NCBI GenBank assembly: GCA_030248225.1
Contig: JASANE010001774.1
Span: forward strand, 1-64,000
Direction: 5' to 3'
Origin: Trileptium ribeirensis
Taxonomy: Eukaryota; Nematoda; Enoplea; Enoplida; Thoracostomopsidae
DNA length: 64,000 bases
Each line of letters opens with the position of its first letter. Positions within the stretch are counted from its first letter, which is position 1. The notes beneath the pieces were generated by a model. The model made no database searches. It was not told the DNA's origin and worked only from the letters and a program-made list of their open reading frames with translations. The translations under genes and the position numbers were made by a program. Shown here piece after piece: positions 22,201 to 34,998 of the stretch.

Positions 22201-23616
22201 GGCGTCTGCAGCGTTTACAAGAAGGACAAGGGTAGGGTTACTTGCTGGTGGAAGTGTGGCCTTCGAGGGAGGTGCAAGGTGGGTCGGAGCCTCACGGAGG
22301 TGTGCCTTCTCTTCTCCCATGACTGAGCATGTATCACTAGCGCGTGGCAATCAAGTCTGTGTTAACGGCAATTGGGTATTAAAGTATATGCTACTCACAC
22401 GTCAATATCCAACGTTAGATAATCACTAAATTTGGAAATCAGTGAGAACGCAAACACAAATTTGGTATGAATACGAACAACGCACTCGCTTGTCAAACCT
22501 ATCGGTCATTGTAGCCAAGGCAGGTGCCGCCGACCAATGCAGCGCCGCCAACTGTTTCGAAGTTTAAGAATTTCGTGTGCACCTAATAAATCTCGAAATT
22601 TAACAAATAGTGATAAGCTCTCTAATTTAACCTTTTTCAAATGTATATCCTGAATCTACCCCCTTCCTCAAATATGTACGCTTCTGATCGTGGCGGGTGG
22701 CAAAATGTCGCGAGTTTCACAAGAAAAGTGGATGCAATTGGCTCAAATGCCCTTTAATTTGGTTTCAGATACTGGGTCATTTTTCAGTTTCAAGACTGGT
22801 GCAAAGTTTGGACTTCGTTTTCGGACCTGCCTATGTGATATTTGCTATCTTGGAAAAAGGCTCGTACATCTGTTCGATTGTTAATATATGCGCTGTGCGG
22901 ATCAAACTCGAGAAGATCTTTATGAAATTTTGTTGGTTTATATTGTTACTGTTGTAAACATAGGTCTGCGCACGGATTTATGCAGTTAAATGCCTGATTA
23001 CCATACACAAGGGTATTGAAATTTGGAACGGTTATGCAGCTTATACGGTACAGATTTTCAAGTTTGCGTATATAACTCCGCGACTGTTTGATCTTGATCT
23101 CGTTTTCACGATATCGTTGGAATTTATTGCCTGTTTGTCATAAAGGATAGCTTGTCATTTTTTACATAGCTAGCTGTCATAATTATGTATTTTTAAAAAC
23201 GCAGGCAATTAAATTTCTGTGTATTGAATTGGATGTCGGGGGCCTACCAGGCTACGGGTGTCCAAAACGTTTAAAAATCGGTTTTTTCACTTACGTATTG
23301 GCCCCTAAAAATTTTACCTTAAGTTTTCATTTCTTAAAATTTTAACACAATTTGTATGTTTTTTCTACAATTCTTAAGCTTAGCTAACTTATATTTAAGA
23401 AATTTTAGTTTTCGTTCGGTTTTGGTTTTAGGCGATTTAAAATAGTTGTTGTGACGCGATAATAATGTTGATTATACAATTGGTAATCGTACTTTAGTTA
23501 ACGAACGGAGTTTCAACCGCAGTAGGCTGGACAAATAAATACTTTTATCGGAAGTAATAAATAACTTAGTAATACTTATTTGATTTTATTTTATAAAAAT
23601 TGGAAGTGGCAATAAC
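16217..23616. other. 7.4 kb without recognisable genes
   Basis: Short open stretches occur on both strands (for example 16697-16924 +, 18173-18541 +, 19359-19763 -, 21976-22350 -), but none carries a domain I know, a consistent coding composition or neighbours that suggest exons. Around 17980-18540 the + strand is rich in Lys/Arg/Glu codons because of purine richness. I cannot exclude small exons of a host gene. No tRNA or rRNA was seen. Confidence 0.45.
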
Positions 23617-23976
23617 GTGCCTAATAGGAGCGACAGTATAATAGCTATACCAATTAGTAATAGTTCAAAAGCTCGGCCTCAAGTGTTGAGTGAAATGTTG
23701 AATGAGAAAGCCAGGGCGAGTAGAATAGGTGGGCCCGCGGGTAGTAGCATTGCTTGTTGGGTCAGTCAGCCATTCGGGGGCGGCTCAGCAAGTAATGTTA
23801 TTCTTGAGAAGCAGATGCGCAGAACCCACGAAGAAGATTCCCATTTGTCGAACAATTATAACAACACGGCGAGGTGGAGTAGGTGGCGAGCCAGTCGGGC
23901 GTCATTTTCTCACCGAATTGTTAGTTGGTTAGGAAAACAGATAATGGAGGAAGAAGGGACCGGGGTCAGCCAGTAG
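23617..23976 (+). other. 119-codon open frame, unrecognised
   Basis: The frame opens near 23617 and encodes a Ser/Arg/Asn-rich protein with no membrane segment, Cys pattern or motif that I recognise. The surrounding sequence is AT-rich and has no other coding support. The local G+C rise over the frame makes it slightly more interesting than neighbouring ORFs, but it may be chance or a decayed exon. Confidence 0.2.
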
Positions 23977-25165
23977 GGGGCACTGGGACCTTCGGAATCC
24001 CTTGCCGACCTATAATAACCAATAAGAAATAATCAAAAAGAAGACGATAATCAGACTAACAAGCGACCAAGGATTGAAGAAATTCGCGTCCAAACCGAAA
24101 CCAAAAAGGATATAATCAGTGGGACGATAACGACCAAATCACTGACAAAAAATTGATTACTACGATAATATAAACAACCTATGTGAACAATAACTGGAAT
24201 AATTCGGCGTGACAATACCAAAGAACCGGTATATTATAAACCGGTACCAAATTATCCGACGACGAAGAGGCCCGTCGACCCGAAGAACACTCCATGGCTT
24301 CACAAATGAATCTCAATGACTACCTCGATCGGAAAAGTACGATCTAATGTTAGTGTTATAATATTACCAAAGAACATTCCTGCCAAATCAAAACCGGTTT
24401 CCAAAACAAAATTAGTCGGAAGACGGAAGTCTTAAAAAAGAACGTTCCAAAATGGTTCTTTAATTTGTTAATTTGTTGTACTAATCATTTATATTTTATA
24501 TTAATTTGTTTCTAATTTGTCTAATCATATATTTTTTACAGGCATTATATATGCTTGGGAGAAACCCCACAAGTCAGAAGAAATACCCCATGACAAAGAA
24601 AGAAGAAATTTAAAAATAGGGATGAAAGCTGAAAGAAGAAATCTAAATCGGGATGGATTTCAACTGAAATAAATAAGGATTGAAATCAGGGGCCTGTTAA
24701 TAGAAATATGGATAATTGGAATTGGCAGCGTCTGTTGTAGACGCGATTTTAATGAAAAGGGTGAAAGGTTAATGAAAGAATTATATAAAACCGGGAACGG
24801 TAATTAATTGGGTGCATCAGTGGTGGATGCTACTCCGACAACCGGGGGTCATCGTATCAAATCACAAATCGTAATACAGTATGAGATAACCTAAATCATA
24901 ATCGCTATTATCGAAGTTGATGCGGTGTGTCAGCTGTCCGGGGGCATCCGATTAATAATAAAGATTTAGGTTGAGGTATTCAGATATTCGCACAGATACT
25001 TACTTGTGGATACTTGTGGATCCATCTGCCTGTCGATGAGCACACGTTAATTGGATAGATCTTAACAATGAAAGCAGACGGAATGTCACCGGAGACTACA
25101 CTCCGGAGGTTACGGTCATATCGAATTGATATCTGCAATATGAACGAAAGCCCGACAAAACCAGA
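23977..25165. other. Purine-rich AT-rich non-coding DNA
   Basis: A/G-rich from about 24550 to 24780. It contains a direct TACTTGTGGA repeat (about 25001-25020) and a small CCGGAG...CTCCGG hairpin near 25087-25104. The last few hundred bases may be the 3' tail of the minus-strand LINE that follows. Confidence 0.4.
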
Positions 25166-25645
25166 TTAGACGGATGGAAGGTGACCAGAAACATGAAGCC
25201 TTGACTTGAACGCTGCTAAGCTAGGTGCTGTAACCACGGCGGTGGGAAGGTTGTTCCAGTCATTGATCACACGCACGTTGAAGAAATGTAATGCTACATC
25301 CAATCGTGGAGTCCGCTTTGCTCTGAGTTTAAATGGATGGCCTCTGATTCGTTCATCGGTTGCCAAATCAAACAGAGAATGCCAGTTGTAATTGAAGTAA
25401 CCATTTAGCATCTTATAAACCAGGATAAGATCTTGGCGGCGGCGACGCGTTGACAATTTCTGTAGTCCTAGAAATTCCATTCGAGAATCATAAGAGAGAT
25501 CACGAAGACCAATCACCTGCTTTGTCGCCCGACGCTGCACACGCTCTAAGAACTGTATTTCTCTAGCAAAGTAAGGCGACCAAACAACTGTTGCATATTC
25601 AAGACGCGATCTCACGAATGATTTATAGAGATTTATAGATGTCAG
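25166..25645 (-). mobile_element. LINE 3' end: C-terminal part of reverse transcriptase ORF (family L1)
   Basis: The minus strand encodes about 160 residues typical of the C-terminus of CR1/Jockey-type LINE polymerases: a RSRLEYATVVW start, QFLERVQRRATK near 25530, a RRRQDLILVYKMLNG helix near 25430, and a NDWNNLP motif near 25250 ahead of a terminal HVSGHLPSV. The ORF probably extends upstream to about 25645. The RT catalytic core is missing, as expected for 5'-truncated copies. A second copy of this family, sharing the HVSGHLP end, is at 53590-53985. Confidence 0.85.
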
Positions 25646-26277
25646 TCGTGAGGGGCAATTGCGTCAACCTCTAAAAATTATTAATAGAATTAGCCTTAAC
25701 CTAAACCAAACACTAGTAACAAATAGATAAAGAGCCAAAGGCGTATAACATTGAGTGGCTTATCTGAAATAGAACTAGCTAAAAATATCAAAGTATTGAG
25801 GTGTCGCGAAATAGAACTAGCGATTAGAATTGTAGCTCAATTATCAGAGGTGCTAAAGAACATCGCCTTACATGTATTTTACAATTTTGAATAAAAGTTT
25901 TATTTGCGGCTTTGGTGCTCTCATCTGAAATCCACATGAATCGATTTAATTACGCCACCACGCTAAGCCGAATCGTATCGTTGCTAAAGAATAGGTACAG
26001 GCAGAAGGAATGCGACCAATTAGTTCCCGCCGTCATACTACTGGTCACACCCCGGACGCCGCGATCTTCGGTGACGATCCCCGTCCCATTTTTTATATCC
26101 GATAGCCGCAATAAGAAACTTCCATCCAACCCCTATCCCCATTTCAAGTTATAAAATTTAATAATTTCCATAGTGGTTTCATGACATAATTTATGGGTTA
26201 GACATTTGTTTTTGGGCCGAGGGGTAGGAGCTTAGAGATGAAGGCATGTGAAAAGCAGCCACGAAAATATTTGGGCA
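25646..26277. other. No recognisable gene
   Basis: AT-rich sequence with a near-direct repeat of GAAATAGAACTAGC (about 25768 and 25809). An open frame at 25912-26154 has no identifiable product. Confidence 0.45.
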
Positions 26278-26350
26278 ATGGTGGGATTCGAACCCTCGAC
26301 TTGCTGCTTTTGGATCCGTAAACAACCGCTTCTACCGACTGCGCTTTTCC
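26278..26350 (-). tRNA. tRNA-like sequence (pseudogene or SINE head)
   Basis: On the minus strand an A-box-like GCGCAGTCGGTAGA (26333-26346) and a B-box GGGTTCGAATCCC (26283-26295) have normal tRNA spacing. An anticodon-stem-like pairing with two G-T wobbles lies between them but leaves a 9-base loop, and the T-stem has an internal mismatch. It is therefore unlikely to be a working tRNA. It is better read as a tRNA pseudogene or the head of a tRNA-derived SINE. Confidence 0.55.
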
Positions 26351-28114
26351 TGTCGGACTTCACAGCAGTTGTAAAGCTGCTATATACAGCGTGTGAAGAC
26401 TGTGTACCAGTGCTGGAAACCCGGAAGCTTTGTTATTGTCAGCGAAATCAAACTGGTAATAATTCTGCGTCACAGAAGCAACAATGACGCGACCGCCTGC
26501 TGTAAGGATGACGCTCGCCGTCTTGCGCCCGTGGTTAAATGGACAAGCAGGTGTGGTGCGTTTTTTCAACCTGGAGAGTGGCGTATCCATAATGCCATCG
26601 AGAACTAAATACCTACGCCCAGGAAAGAACAAATTACAAGTAGCCTGCTGGTAATTGCTTACAAAATTGAAAACTGGCTATGAATATCTTCTGGTGATTC
26701 TTTGCAGTATAGAGACGTAGATATTGCGTGCATGTATGCGCACAGACTAGCGGAGCAGGGCTGCCCGGAGTTATACCATCCTGACTACTTTGGAAATCCC
26801 TACCGACTGCTGCACACCGGTAATAATATGGCGCAATCTGTTTAGTGGGTCGCACATTATTATTATGCGATGCCATTTAATGCGTCACACAATGGGATCC
26901 GGCAAGCTGATGTATAACAGCAATTCGCATATATGCCAAGCCTGTCAATATTTCTATGAGACATAACGCTCCGACCGAAGATGCTAGACCGGATGTGAAG
27001 GACAATTTATACGACGAACTGATCGAAACTATATATACGGCTGTCCATCAGATGATATGAAAGTAGTCTTTCGACACCGCTACTAGTATGTGTTTGGTTA
27101 ATAAACATTGATTGGTTGATTTTGCTGCCAAAATCAGGCCTTGCATCATAAACGAGACAGCAATCGCTTAACCTTGTTCTGGGTACTCGAAACGATAATG
27201 GTAGCAAGTTGGCATTTGCGGAAACCATTGAATTGTTCGTGGCCAGTACAAAAAAGTATCCTGATCTAATGGTTTTGCCGTAAAGACAACAAATTCCGCT
27301 ATCACTAACTACCGCAGTTACTGGGCAGAACTCTGCCAACAGATCACGCGTTGTTGTTAGCTCACGTCAAGGCCAAAGACGTCCGCTGACACATGTGAAA
27401 AGGTTTTCACTACCATTGGTCTACAACGTCTTTTAAATTAGCTTAGCCAACCGATTTCAAGCATTAGAAATCGAATAGCTCAATTATGCCGACAACACCT
27501 GGGTATATATAACTGGCCTGCCTACAGCCCTCCGAAAGGTGAAGGGGCGCTGGGAAAATTTAAGGGCCTCCGTGCTCATAATTCGGGAAAAATTTCAAAA
27601 TGGGCGAAGATAAATTTTGCTTAAAAAGCTAAAAATTTCCAGATTCACTTTTAATGTTGTACACGTATTAACAGGCTATAAAGCTTTATATGTTTTAGCG
27701 TTTGAAATAGTGGCACTTCATGTTTAAAACGTTTTGCTTGCAGAAAACATAAATTTGCTGATACTAATAAATTTTGGATTTAGCCGAACATGACGGTTTC
27801 GGGCGAGTGGGTGAAGGACATAATGGAAGTCTTACGAACCTGGAGGTCTTGGAAAGTGTGGGTCCACAGCACTCTTCACTGTAGACAGGCAAGCATAATG
27901 AAGGCTACATTGATTGAAGGGATTGCGATAGAAGCTGTCGCGAAGCCTCCTCCCAAGAAAAATGTACGCTGGCTCTCGAACGAAACCCGTTGTGTCGCCT
28001 CTAAGTACACGGTTGCTCAGTCGACTTGTATAATTTCAATCTTGAAAAACGAGTATGATGTTCGCCTTAAATCGGATAAGAAGACATACTCTCACTTCTC
28101 CATTCATTGAAAAT
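26351..28114. other. No recognisable gene
   Basis: Unique, AT-leaning sequence. The open frames at 27007-27339 (-) and 27790-28110 (+) show no family motif. Confidence 0.45.
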
Positions 28115-28525
28115 TTTGCCAGGAGCATGAACCTTCTGTTTCGGAATTCGGGGCGCCGAATTTTGCCAAGAGGCGTGAACTGGGTCCCCTGGCCTGAACT
28201 GGGGGTCGAAATTAAAATTTTTTCAACATTTAATATTTTTTAGTGAAAACCGCAAAATTGATAATATATATATAAATAGGCTCAGAAACGGTGCAAATCA
28301 TTATTGAGATTAAAAAATTTTCAACCAATTGATTGCTAAAATTAAACTTTTAACTTCGAAAAGAGGGTTCTTGTAAAAAAATTTTGTCAATTTTTATGTC
28401 ATCTGGAGATGTTTTTCCCGGGGGAGGCCAAAAATTTTGCCAGGGGCTTTTTGCTGGGGGAAGTAAAAATTTGTCACGATGGCCCAACTGAGGCTGCCCG
28501 TTTTTTTTGCCTGGGGCCCCACTTT
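28115..28525. repeat. Degenerate interspersed GCCAGGGGC / CTGGGGG units
   Basis: The phrase AATTTTGCCAGGGGC or close variants recurs near 28115, 28160 and 28435, with CTGGGGG-like or CCTGGGGCCCC segments near 28195, 28455 and 28510. Spacing is irregular. Probably an old tandem repeat or pieces of one repeat family. Confidence 0.4.
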
Positions 28526-28639
28526 GGAGAAGCGAGATACTGAAATAGGTACGTCAAGGAACTGGAGCAGCACAGAAACATGAAAGGTTACAGCAAATTT
28601 TAACAGGTAGTTCAACGTAGTTATACTCATTCAAATACA

Positions 28640-30270
28640 TTCAGCAATGCCATCATAGATATCATGGACAGAACGATCGCCAGTCCTGTGGAGAGGATGA
28701 ACAGGTGGAGGCAACACTTCCAACAAGTACATAATGCTGATCCTTCAAACTACCTTATCAGTAACGACGGACTTCTGACGAATGGCTAGTACGACGCTGA
28801 CTATTACAGCCACCGACACTATAGGAAATATGCAAGACAGTCCATTCACTGCGCAATGGAAACGCTGCCGGATTGGATAGCACCAGAAATGCTAAAATAC
28901 AGTGGCGATTCAATGATAGATGTCTTACGATGGATAGTTGGGGCACAATAAAGCTCAGACAGCTGGCGACCAGCCATCATTATTCCCTTGTTTAAGAAGC
29001 GAGACCGCATGGAATGCAGAGGCTATCTTATGGTTTCTTTGTTAATTACCAGCCTCAAAGTGCTGCAAGCAGTCATAATGAACCGTTTCAAGTCCGCCCG
29101 TCGTAATCCCATGAGGGAGAACCGAGAAGATTTTTTACTAGGAAGAGTTGTATAGACCAAATATCCGGGCTGTGTCTATTATTATTACAACAGACACGAG
29201 CTCAGGTAGGTTACTATCGTCACCTTCGTGTAGTTTTGAAGCAGCGTTCGACTCAGTGGATAGAAATGCTATTTGCAACATCAATGAAAGCGATGGAATG
29301 CCCAACAAACTGCTCGAGATCATAAAACAACTGTATTGCGCCCGAGCAGTGTAGTTAAAGTTCGCGACAATTACTCATTCACGTTTGAAATTAAGATAGT
29401 CCTACGCAAGGATTAGTGTTATCACAGATCTTGTTCGATTTCGCCGCCGACTGCATACCCATTGCTTGTGTGCAGGAATCTCCGACAGCAGTTAGCTTTG
29501 TAACAGCGCAAAGCTATATAACAGATCTCGATTATGAGAAAATATCGCGCTTTTTGCGGGGTTAAAGGCCGAAATGCACAGCAACTATTTACAGAAATAT
29601 TGCAGTCGAATCGGTCTGAAGATCAGTACGACAAAACTAAAGTATTGTTATGTTGTCCAGTCGTGCTCCGGATCTCCGGCACCGTCTTTAGTATGTTAAG
29701 GTTCTACTACGTTGGCGTCGTTTTAACCGGGTCCTGATGCTCTGATAAATACGTTTCGAGCAAATTAGCTACAGTATTACCCGCCTTTGCGAAACTTAAT
29801 TTTGTGAAATGATCTGGTTTCCTTCACGACAAAAATCAGGGTCTTTGACGCTTGTGTTATTTCAGAGTTACTTTATTGCGCGGAAATTTGAATTTTGAAG
29901 AGCTCGACATATCGCTCCTTGGAAATGTTTGAGCGCAGCTGTGTCCGCAAGATACTGCGTATTTCACATCGGAGTATTTTTCAACTTGTACGCCGGATGC
30001 CTTGGCGAACCAAAAATGCAGCATTTCGCAGACAGTTATATCAATGCGCGTACGATGTTTGGGATACGTGCCAAGGATGGTGGACACCCGGCTCACAAAA
30101 CTGATGTTGCTTGCAAATACATCATCAACTTTGGAACGACCGCGTTGACGTACCTTGGAAACCTGTAAACTTTCAATATTGATGGTGATGGAGCCGCTGT
30201 TCCCAGATGTACCATGAAGACGATAGAGGCGAGCGCTTTTAGTGATCATGCAGGGCACGCATCGGACCGA
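28640..30270 (+). mobile_element. Decayed LINE (RTE-like) reverse transcriptase fragment
   Basis: Successive + strand frames carry RT landmarks in order: an upstream helix (28670-28780), SWRPAIIIPLFKK (about 28963), a degraded block where R-x-N-x-A-G-F-x-P-G would be (near 29100), FEAAFDSVDRNA (about 29235, first catalytic Asp region) followed by DGMPNKLLEIIKQLY, and a C-terminal MFERSCVRKILRIS near 29921. The metal-binding YADD box is not intact. Many stops and shifts mark this as dead. LINE polymerase of this type nicks target DNA and copies its own RNA there. Confidence 0.8.
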
Positions 30271-30363
30271 CCGCAATGGAGATTACGAATCAACTGGGTT
30301 CTGGCTCCCACGACAGTATAATGCACCTGAATTATAATGCACACATTCACTCATTATATATAT

Positions 30364-31485
30364 CAGGGAGTAACCGGAATTCCGATATCGGTTCCGGCGA
30401 AAATCGTGTTCCGGTTGCGGTTCTGGCAAAGGGCAAAAACCATACCGGAACTAGAATTCCGGTTTGAAAATTTTCCACATTTTTGCTTCATCCGTGATCC
30501 AAACATATGTAATATATATTATACAATGATCAAGCTCCAATAAAAACAAGCAAAAGAAAAGATTAACTAAGCAATTTGCCGTGTAAAATGTAAGTAGGTC
30601 ACATAATTTCATTAGGAATTATTCATAACCTGCTGGAGTTTGTTTATAAATCAAAGCCAGGTCTATGCTTGTAGCAGCTATTTTACACATTCAGAAGTCT
30701 GCGGGGTACGTTTGAATTAAAACATTCCAACTCGGTAGCAGAGTATTGCTAACGTAGAAGTACTTAGCATATGCTTTGCTAACATAAATTGCGTCAATCA
30801 TCAGCCAGTGCGCTTGTAAACTTTGTAAATCAGTCTAAATTGCAGTAAAGTAACGTTATCTACAACGCAGCCAGAAATTGCTTTCTTGGCCATATTTATT
30901 GAAACTGTGCGAGCAGCATCACAGTTTGTCTCATTTATAGTATTCTGATTAGAAAGTTATCATCTAACTGACGGGTACTGTTTGTTCAACGCTAGCCTAA
31001 ACTGTGTCTCTGACCACTTATCAGAAAATTACCTTCTATTATTTTCACTTAGAACAATATAAACCAATAATTTCAAGTTTCATACGGAACAACATGTAAC
31101 AAACGTAAGTGAAGTAAAAGGGATGCGATTGGAGACAGAACGAAGGTGTTTATTCAGCGCTCCATGCGTTGTAAGCACATTCAATTTGATGCAGTATACG
31201 TAAGGGTGTATAGTAGAATTCATTTGTTGCTCTATGTGTCCAAAAACCGACACATTGATCGATAAATAAACATTATTAGCTTCCTCAGTCTCTTTACAGT
31301 TTCAAAAAGGCAATAATGCCGTGGCAATACAAAAAGTTTAATGTAAAAGTTATTTTTAATGCATTTTAAATTACCTTCATTTCTTTCTTCATATGTTTTA
31401 CTATACATCAATTTCGAAGACCAGGTCCCGGTTCCGGATCTGGTTCAAATGGACGGTTCCGGTTGCTCGTTCCGGTTCCGGCAAA
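30364..31485 (+). mobile_element. hAT-like non-autonomous element, copy A (right end damaged)
   Basis: Starts with CAGGGAGTAACCGGAATTCC and shows the whole family body through the GACCAGGTCCCGG and GGTTCCGGTTGC segments near 31420-31470. The last ~15 bases of the family are not recognisable; a T-rich run follows. No coding sequence. Full-length relatives are at 36388 and 43470. Confidence 0.8.
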
Positions 31486-31507
31486 TTTCTATTCCGTTTT
31501 CCCCCTT

Positions 31508-31600
31508 TATTTTTTTTTTTATTATTTTTTTTTTTTTTTTTTTTTTTTTATTTTTATCTATTCTGTTTATTCTCTCTATATATATATATAGTATAATATT
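31508..31600. repeat. Poly-T tract and (TA)n
   Basis: A run of mostly T from about 31508 to 31555 is followed by TATATATATATA near 31578-31590. Open frames rich in Phe or Lys here are artefacts. Confidence 0.9.
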
Positions 31601-32099
31601 AGATAAGTCAAGGTCCCGGTCGGGGTCACCGTATAAAATACAATAAATCGCCATGTAGCAAGTATTAAAGGAAAATGCCAAAATCCTGGGGTCTCAAAGT
31701 TGGCAATCCACGATATTGCGAGAAATGTACAAAGCACGATAAAAGTCAATTTAGTGCTGATTCATGCATCCATGGGTTCCTGGAATGAATGTCATGGTGT
31801 CGGTTGTTATTGAGACAGGTTTATAATGGGTCTGTCTGGCACCCAACGCTTTATGTTGCCTACACCTGGACGGTCGCCTGTCGAGTCGGCGGCACGTCGA
31901 GAGCTACATATGCGCTACTACCAGAGCTTACCGATAGGTTGTGTGAGGTTGAAAGCCTAACAACAACCTCCAGAATTCTTCATCCGTGGATATACTTAAA
32001 AAACTCACACTAATCTGCTGCCGCAGGCTGAATAAACGACACGCGCCGACCAATTCCTGCCGTCTGCGGCGTGAAAAATGAGCAAAGAATATCAGCAAA
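31601..32099. other. No recognisable gene
   Basis: Includes a short open frame at 31789-32013 without known motifs. It might be the 5' part of the LINE that follows. Confidence 0.4.
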
Positions 32100-34460
32100 T
32101 TCTATGTAGATAACAGAACGTGTTAAGTCCCTTTCGGGAACGTTGCGATCGTTACTTCAGATGGACCGCACGGGCTTCCTCGACTGTCTGCTACGTCGAC
32201 AGGTCGATATAGCCATACTGTCTAAAGGCCTGAACAACCAGGGTGACTTTCAGGTTTATGATGTTGCATTGACTGAGGATAGCCATAATGCATTGTGCTT
32301 CGGAGGCAAGAACCGCGGGAATGCTGGTATGGTTTTTACATCAAATAGCGTTTTTATGGACTGCATTATAGAATGGACCCAGTATCTTATTGAATGACAC
32401 TACTAAGATCGCGCTGTGAATCTCCTAATCGTGATGGTTGCTTATGCACCTACTGAAGTTGCGGTCATCATCGAAAAGGTCATATTCTATGAAAGGTTAA
32501 TAGAGGTCTTGGAACAGGTTCAATGCGCTGATGTTTGTGTTGCTTAGTGGCTTAAATGCACATCCTGACAAAAATAAGCTGAACTGTGAAGGTGAAGTAT
32601 TGGGTGGGTTTGCTCTAGGGCAGTTATCGGACGACTGTTTTGCCGTATGCTGGGTATTTTGGTAGGTGTGCCGTATCCGCAAAAAACGCAAAAGACGACA
32701 CCTAGAGACTTGGAGAGCAGCATGGGTCAACATTGCTCTCAGATTGATCACTTCTTGGTCATTCGAAAGTGGAAGCCGGCTTTTCGTGCAGAAGTTACCG
32801 GGCAACATTTTGCTGTCTATCCATGCATTACTGCTCTCATCCCTGAAATTGCGGCTGGATGTCAGTCACATGCGTCACGTGTTCTGCTATACGTCATCGC
32901 GTCACGGTTGCCCCTGACTTCCAGTTAAGGCTAGCAAACCGTTCATTAATACTGAAGATACCAAGCCCACCAAGTTGAACATCCCTGGAACTATATCATA
33001 GACTGTCATTACCGAGGCGGAAACCAAAAGAGCAGGCATGCCGAGGAAAGCCAGTCGGTTGAAAGAGAGCAGTATTGGTCGAAGCCGAGAGTAATAGAAA
33101 TTACCGTCTGACCTCAATTCTCAAGAAATCCACTGATCAGGCAGCGTTGTTTGGCAAGGAAAAATTGTATGCATCTGTATCGCTGGAGATGAACCAGACC
33201 TGTGAACGCGGTAACCAGATATATCTGTATCGGTTAATTAATAGACAAGGTGGCCACAACATGATAGGCCCTAGCATTATGAGAACTAAAGGCAGCGACA
33301 TTGCCGCCGCTACGTTGGCTAAAGTTGAGCCATAGAACGAACATATCGATGAGTTATTGAACAGGCCAACACCGGTTCACCCTATCACCTTTGATGAGCT
33401 TGAGCACAAAAGTTTTTATGGTTGCACGTGGACAACCTGTCAAGCACTTCTGACGAAGTCCGCTTAGGCACCAAGGATTTGTGATGCCGCAGAGCAACAG
33501 GAAGGGACGGCGTTACATCTGATTGCTTCAAAGTATGTGGTGATAGCCTCATCGAACAGCTACTAGTAGGCCTCTTTCATAAAATCTGGATAAGTGAGAC
33601 TTGGCCAAGTAGCTACACAACGGCAATGCTTTTGCCTTTACACAAGAAGGGCGATAAACGATTTGCACAAATTATCTCTCAATATTACCTCTGAACGTAG
33701 GCTTGAAGGTCCTCGAAGCAATTTCTTTACGCCGTTTCAATGCATCAACAACACAATTCACATCAAGAAAAAACCAAGCAAGCTTCTGGCCAGGAAGAAA
33801 TACCATCGATCAGATCGCCTGCCTACGGCGCCTGCTGCAAAAGCGCTACGAATTTAGGCAGTTCGATTCGTTTTATCGGACGAAACTGCTGTCGATCACA
33901 AGACTAATGTATCACACGACAACCTGCTCAGTGCGAGTTGATGGTCAATCCGAAGACTTTGCGATCAGGTTTGTTGTACGACAGTGATTTCATCACTTGC
34001 TCTGTTTATATATGCGTTAGGCTTGGTGCTGAAAGCTTCAGCTGCCGCCGAGGACGGAATAAAGTTTGCGCTACCAAGACTTCCCTAGCTACTCTAGAAC
34101 GTTGTAATGCTGGCTGAATCACCAAAACAACTAAATAATATGCTTTAAAAGGTAGCCGTTGCGGACGTCGAATGGGATTTCAGATTAACGAATAGAAGAC
34201 AAAAGTAATGCCATTTTGCGACTAAGTGCTTTTGTCACTATCGCTGAATGGCAGTTTGCTAGATCGGCTGGAATCATTCTGCTACCTCGAGCTACGTTTT
34301 TACCTACAAGACAGTCGGCGTTGGACGTACAGGTGCGCGTATTGAAGGCACGGTGCATCGCAGCTATACGGGCTTTCCTCCTATATGGTACTGAAACGTG
34401 ATCAGCCACCAGTAAGGATATAACTCTCGTAAACGTATTCGAAAACTAGTGTCATGGTCG
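32100..34460 (+). mobile_element. Decayed LINE with endonuclease and RT remnants
   Basis: The order is that of an APE-type LINE: an endonuclease segment (RRQVDIAILSKG near 32190, then VAYAPTEV near 32440), an endonuclease C-terminal part (QIDHFLVIRKWKP near 32740), a linker, then RT: TAMLLPLHKKGDKR near 33622, ISLLNVGLKVLEA in the next frame at about 33677-33715, and FWPGRNTIDQI near 33785. The YADD region is lost. At least six frame changes are needed. It differs from the 28.6-kb copy in sequence but has the same general type (RTE-like). Confidence 0.8.
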
Positions 34461-34662
34461 TATGTTCCCAGATCTCTATGCGTGACTATGTATGTTGTTC
34501 CGAATTAAACTTCCTGAACCGTTTTATATCCTGCGATAGCAATTCTGCACCGGCAATACTTTAATGGCAATGCTACGGTCATTTTAATCATATATATATA
34601 TATCGAAACCAAAGAACTTTTTCTTTTTCCTGTTACCAAAAACTCGAAAAATCTTGAGATAT

Positions 34663-34998
34663 ATAAACGACAAATTTTTAGAAAAATTATAGTTTGACGA
34701 GTGATTTTTACGTTGTATAACCCCCCTCCCAACACTTGCCTTACCTGATGCATACCACGTAAATGCAAATGATTTTATCGTGTTCAGCATCAGCGATAAT
34801 TTATAGACACTTTTTTATTACTTGCATACGACAAACGACAAATTTTTAGAAAAATTATAGTTTGACGAATGATTTTTACGTTGTATAACCCCCCTCCCAA
34901 CACTTGCCTTACCTGATGCATACCACGTAAATGCAAATGATTTTATCGTGTTCAGCATCAGCGATAATTTATAGACACTTTTTTATTACTTGCATACG
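34663..34998. repeat. Recent 168-bp tandem duplication
   Basis: 34663-34830 and 34831-34998 are copies offset by exactly 168 bases. I saw only one difference (GACGAGTG versus GACGAATG). The low divergence means a recent event or an assembly duplication. No coding content. Confidence 0.95.

Noticed and set aside
31359..31681. Phe-rich (+) and Lys-rich (-) open frames
   Set aside because: Produced by the poly-T tract.
34663..34998. Possible CRISPR-like or satellite array
   Set aside because: Only two 168-bp units, no spacers, and a eukaryotic context.
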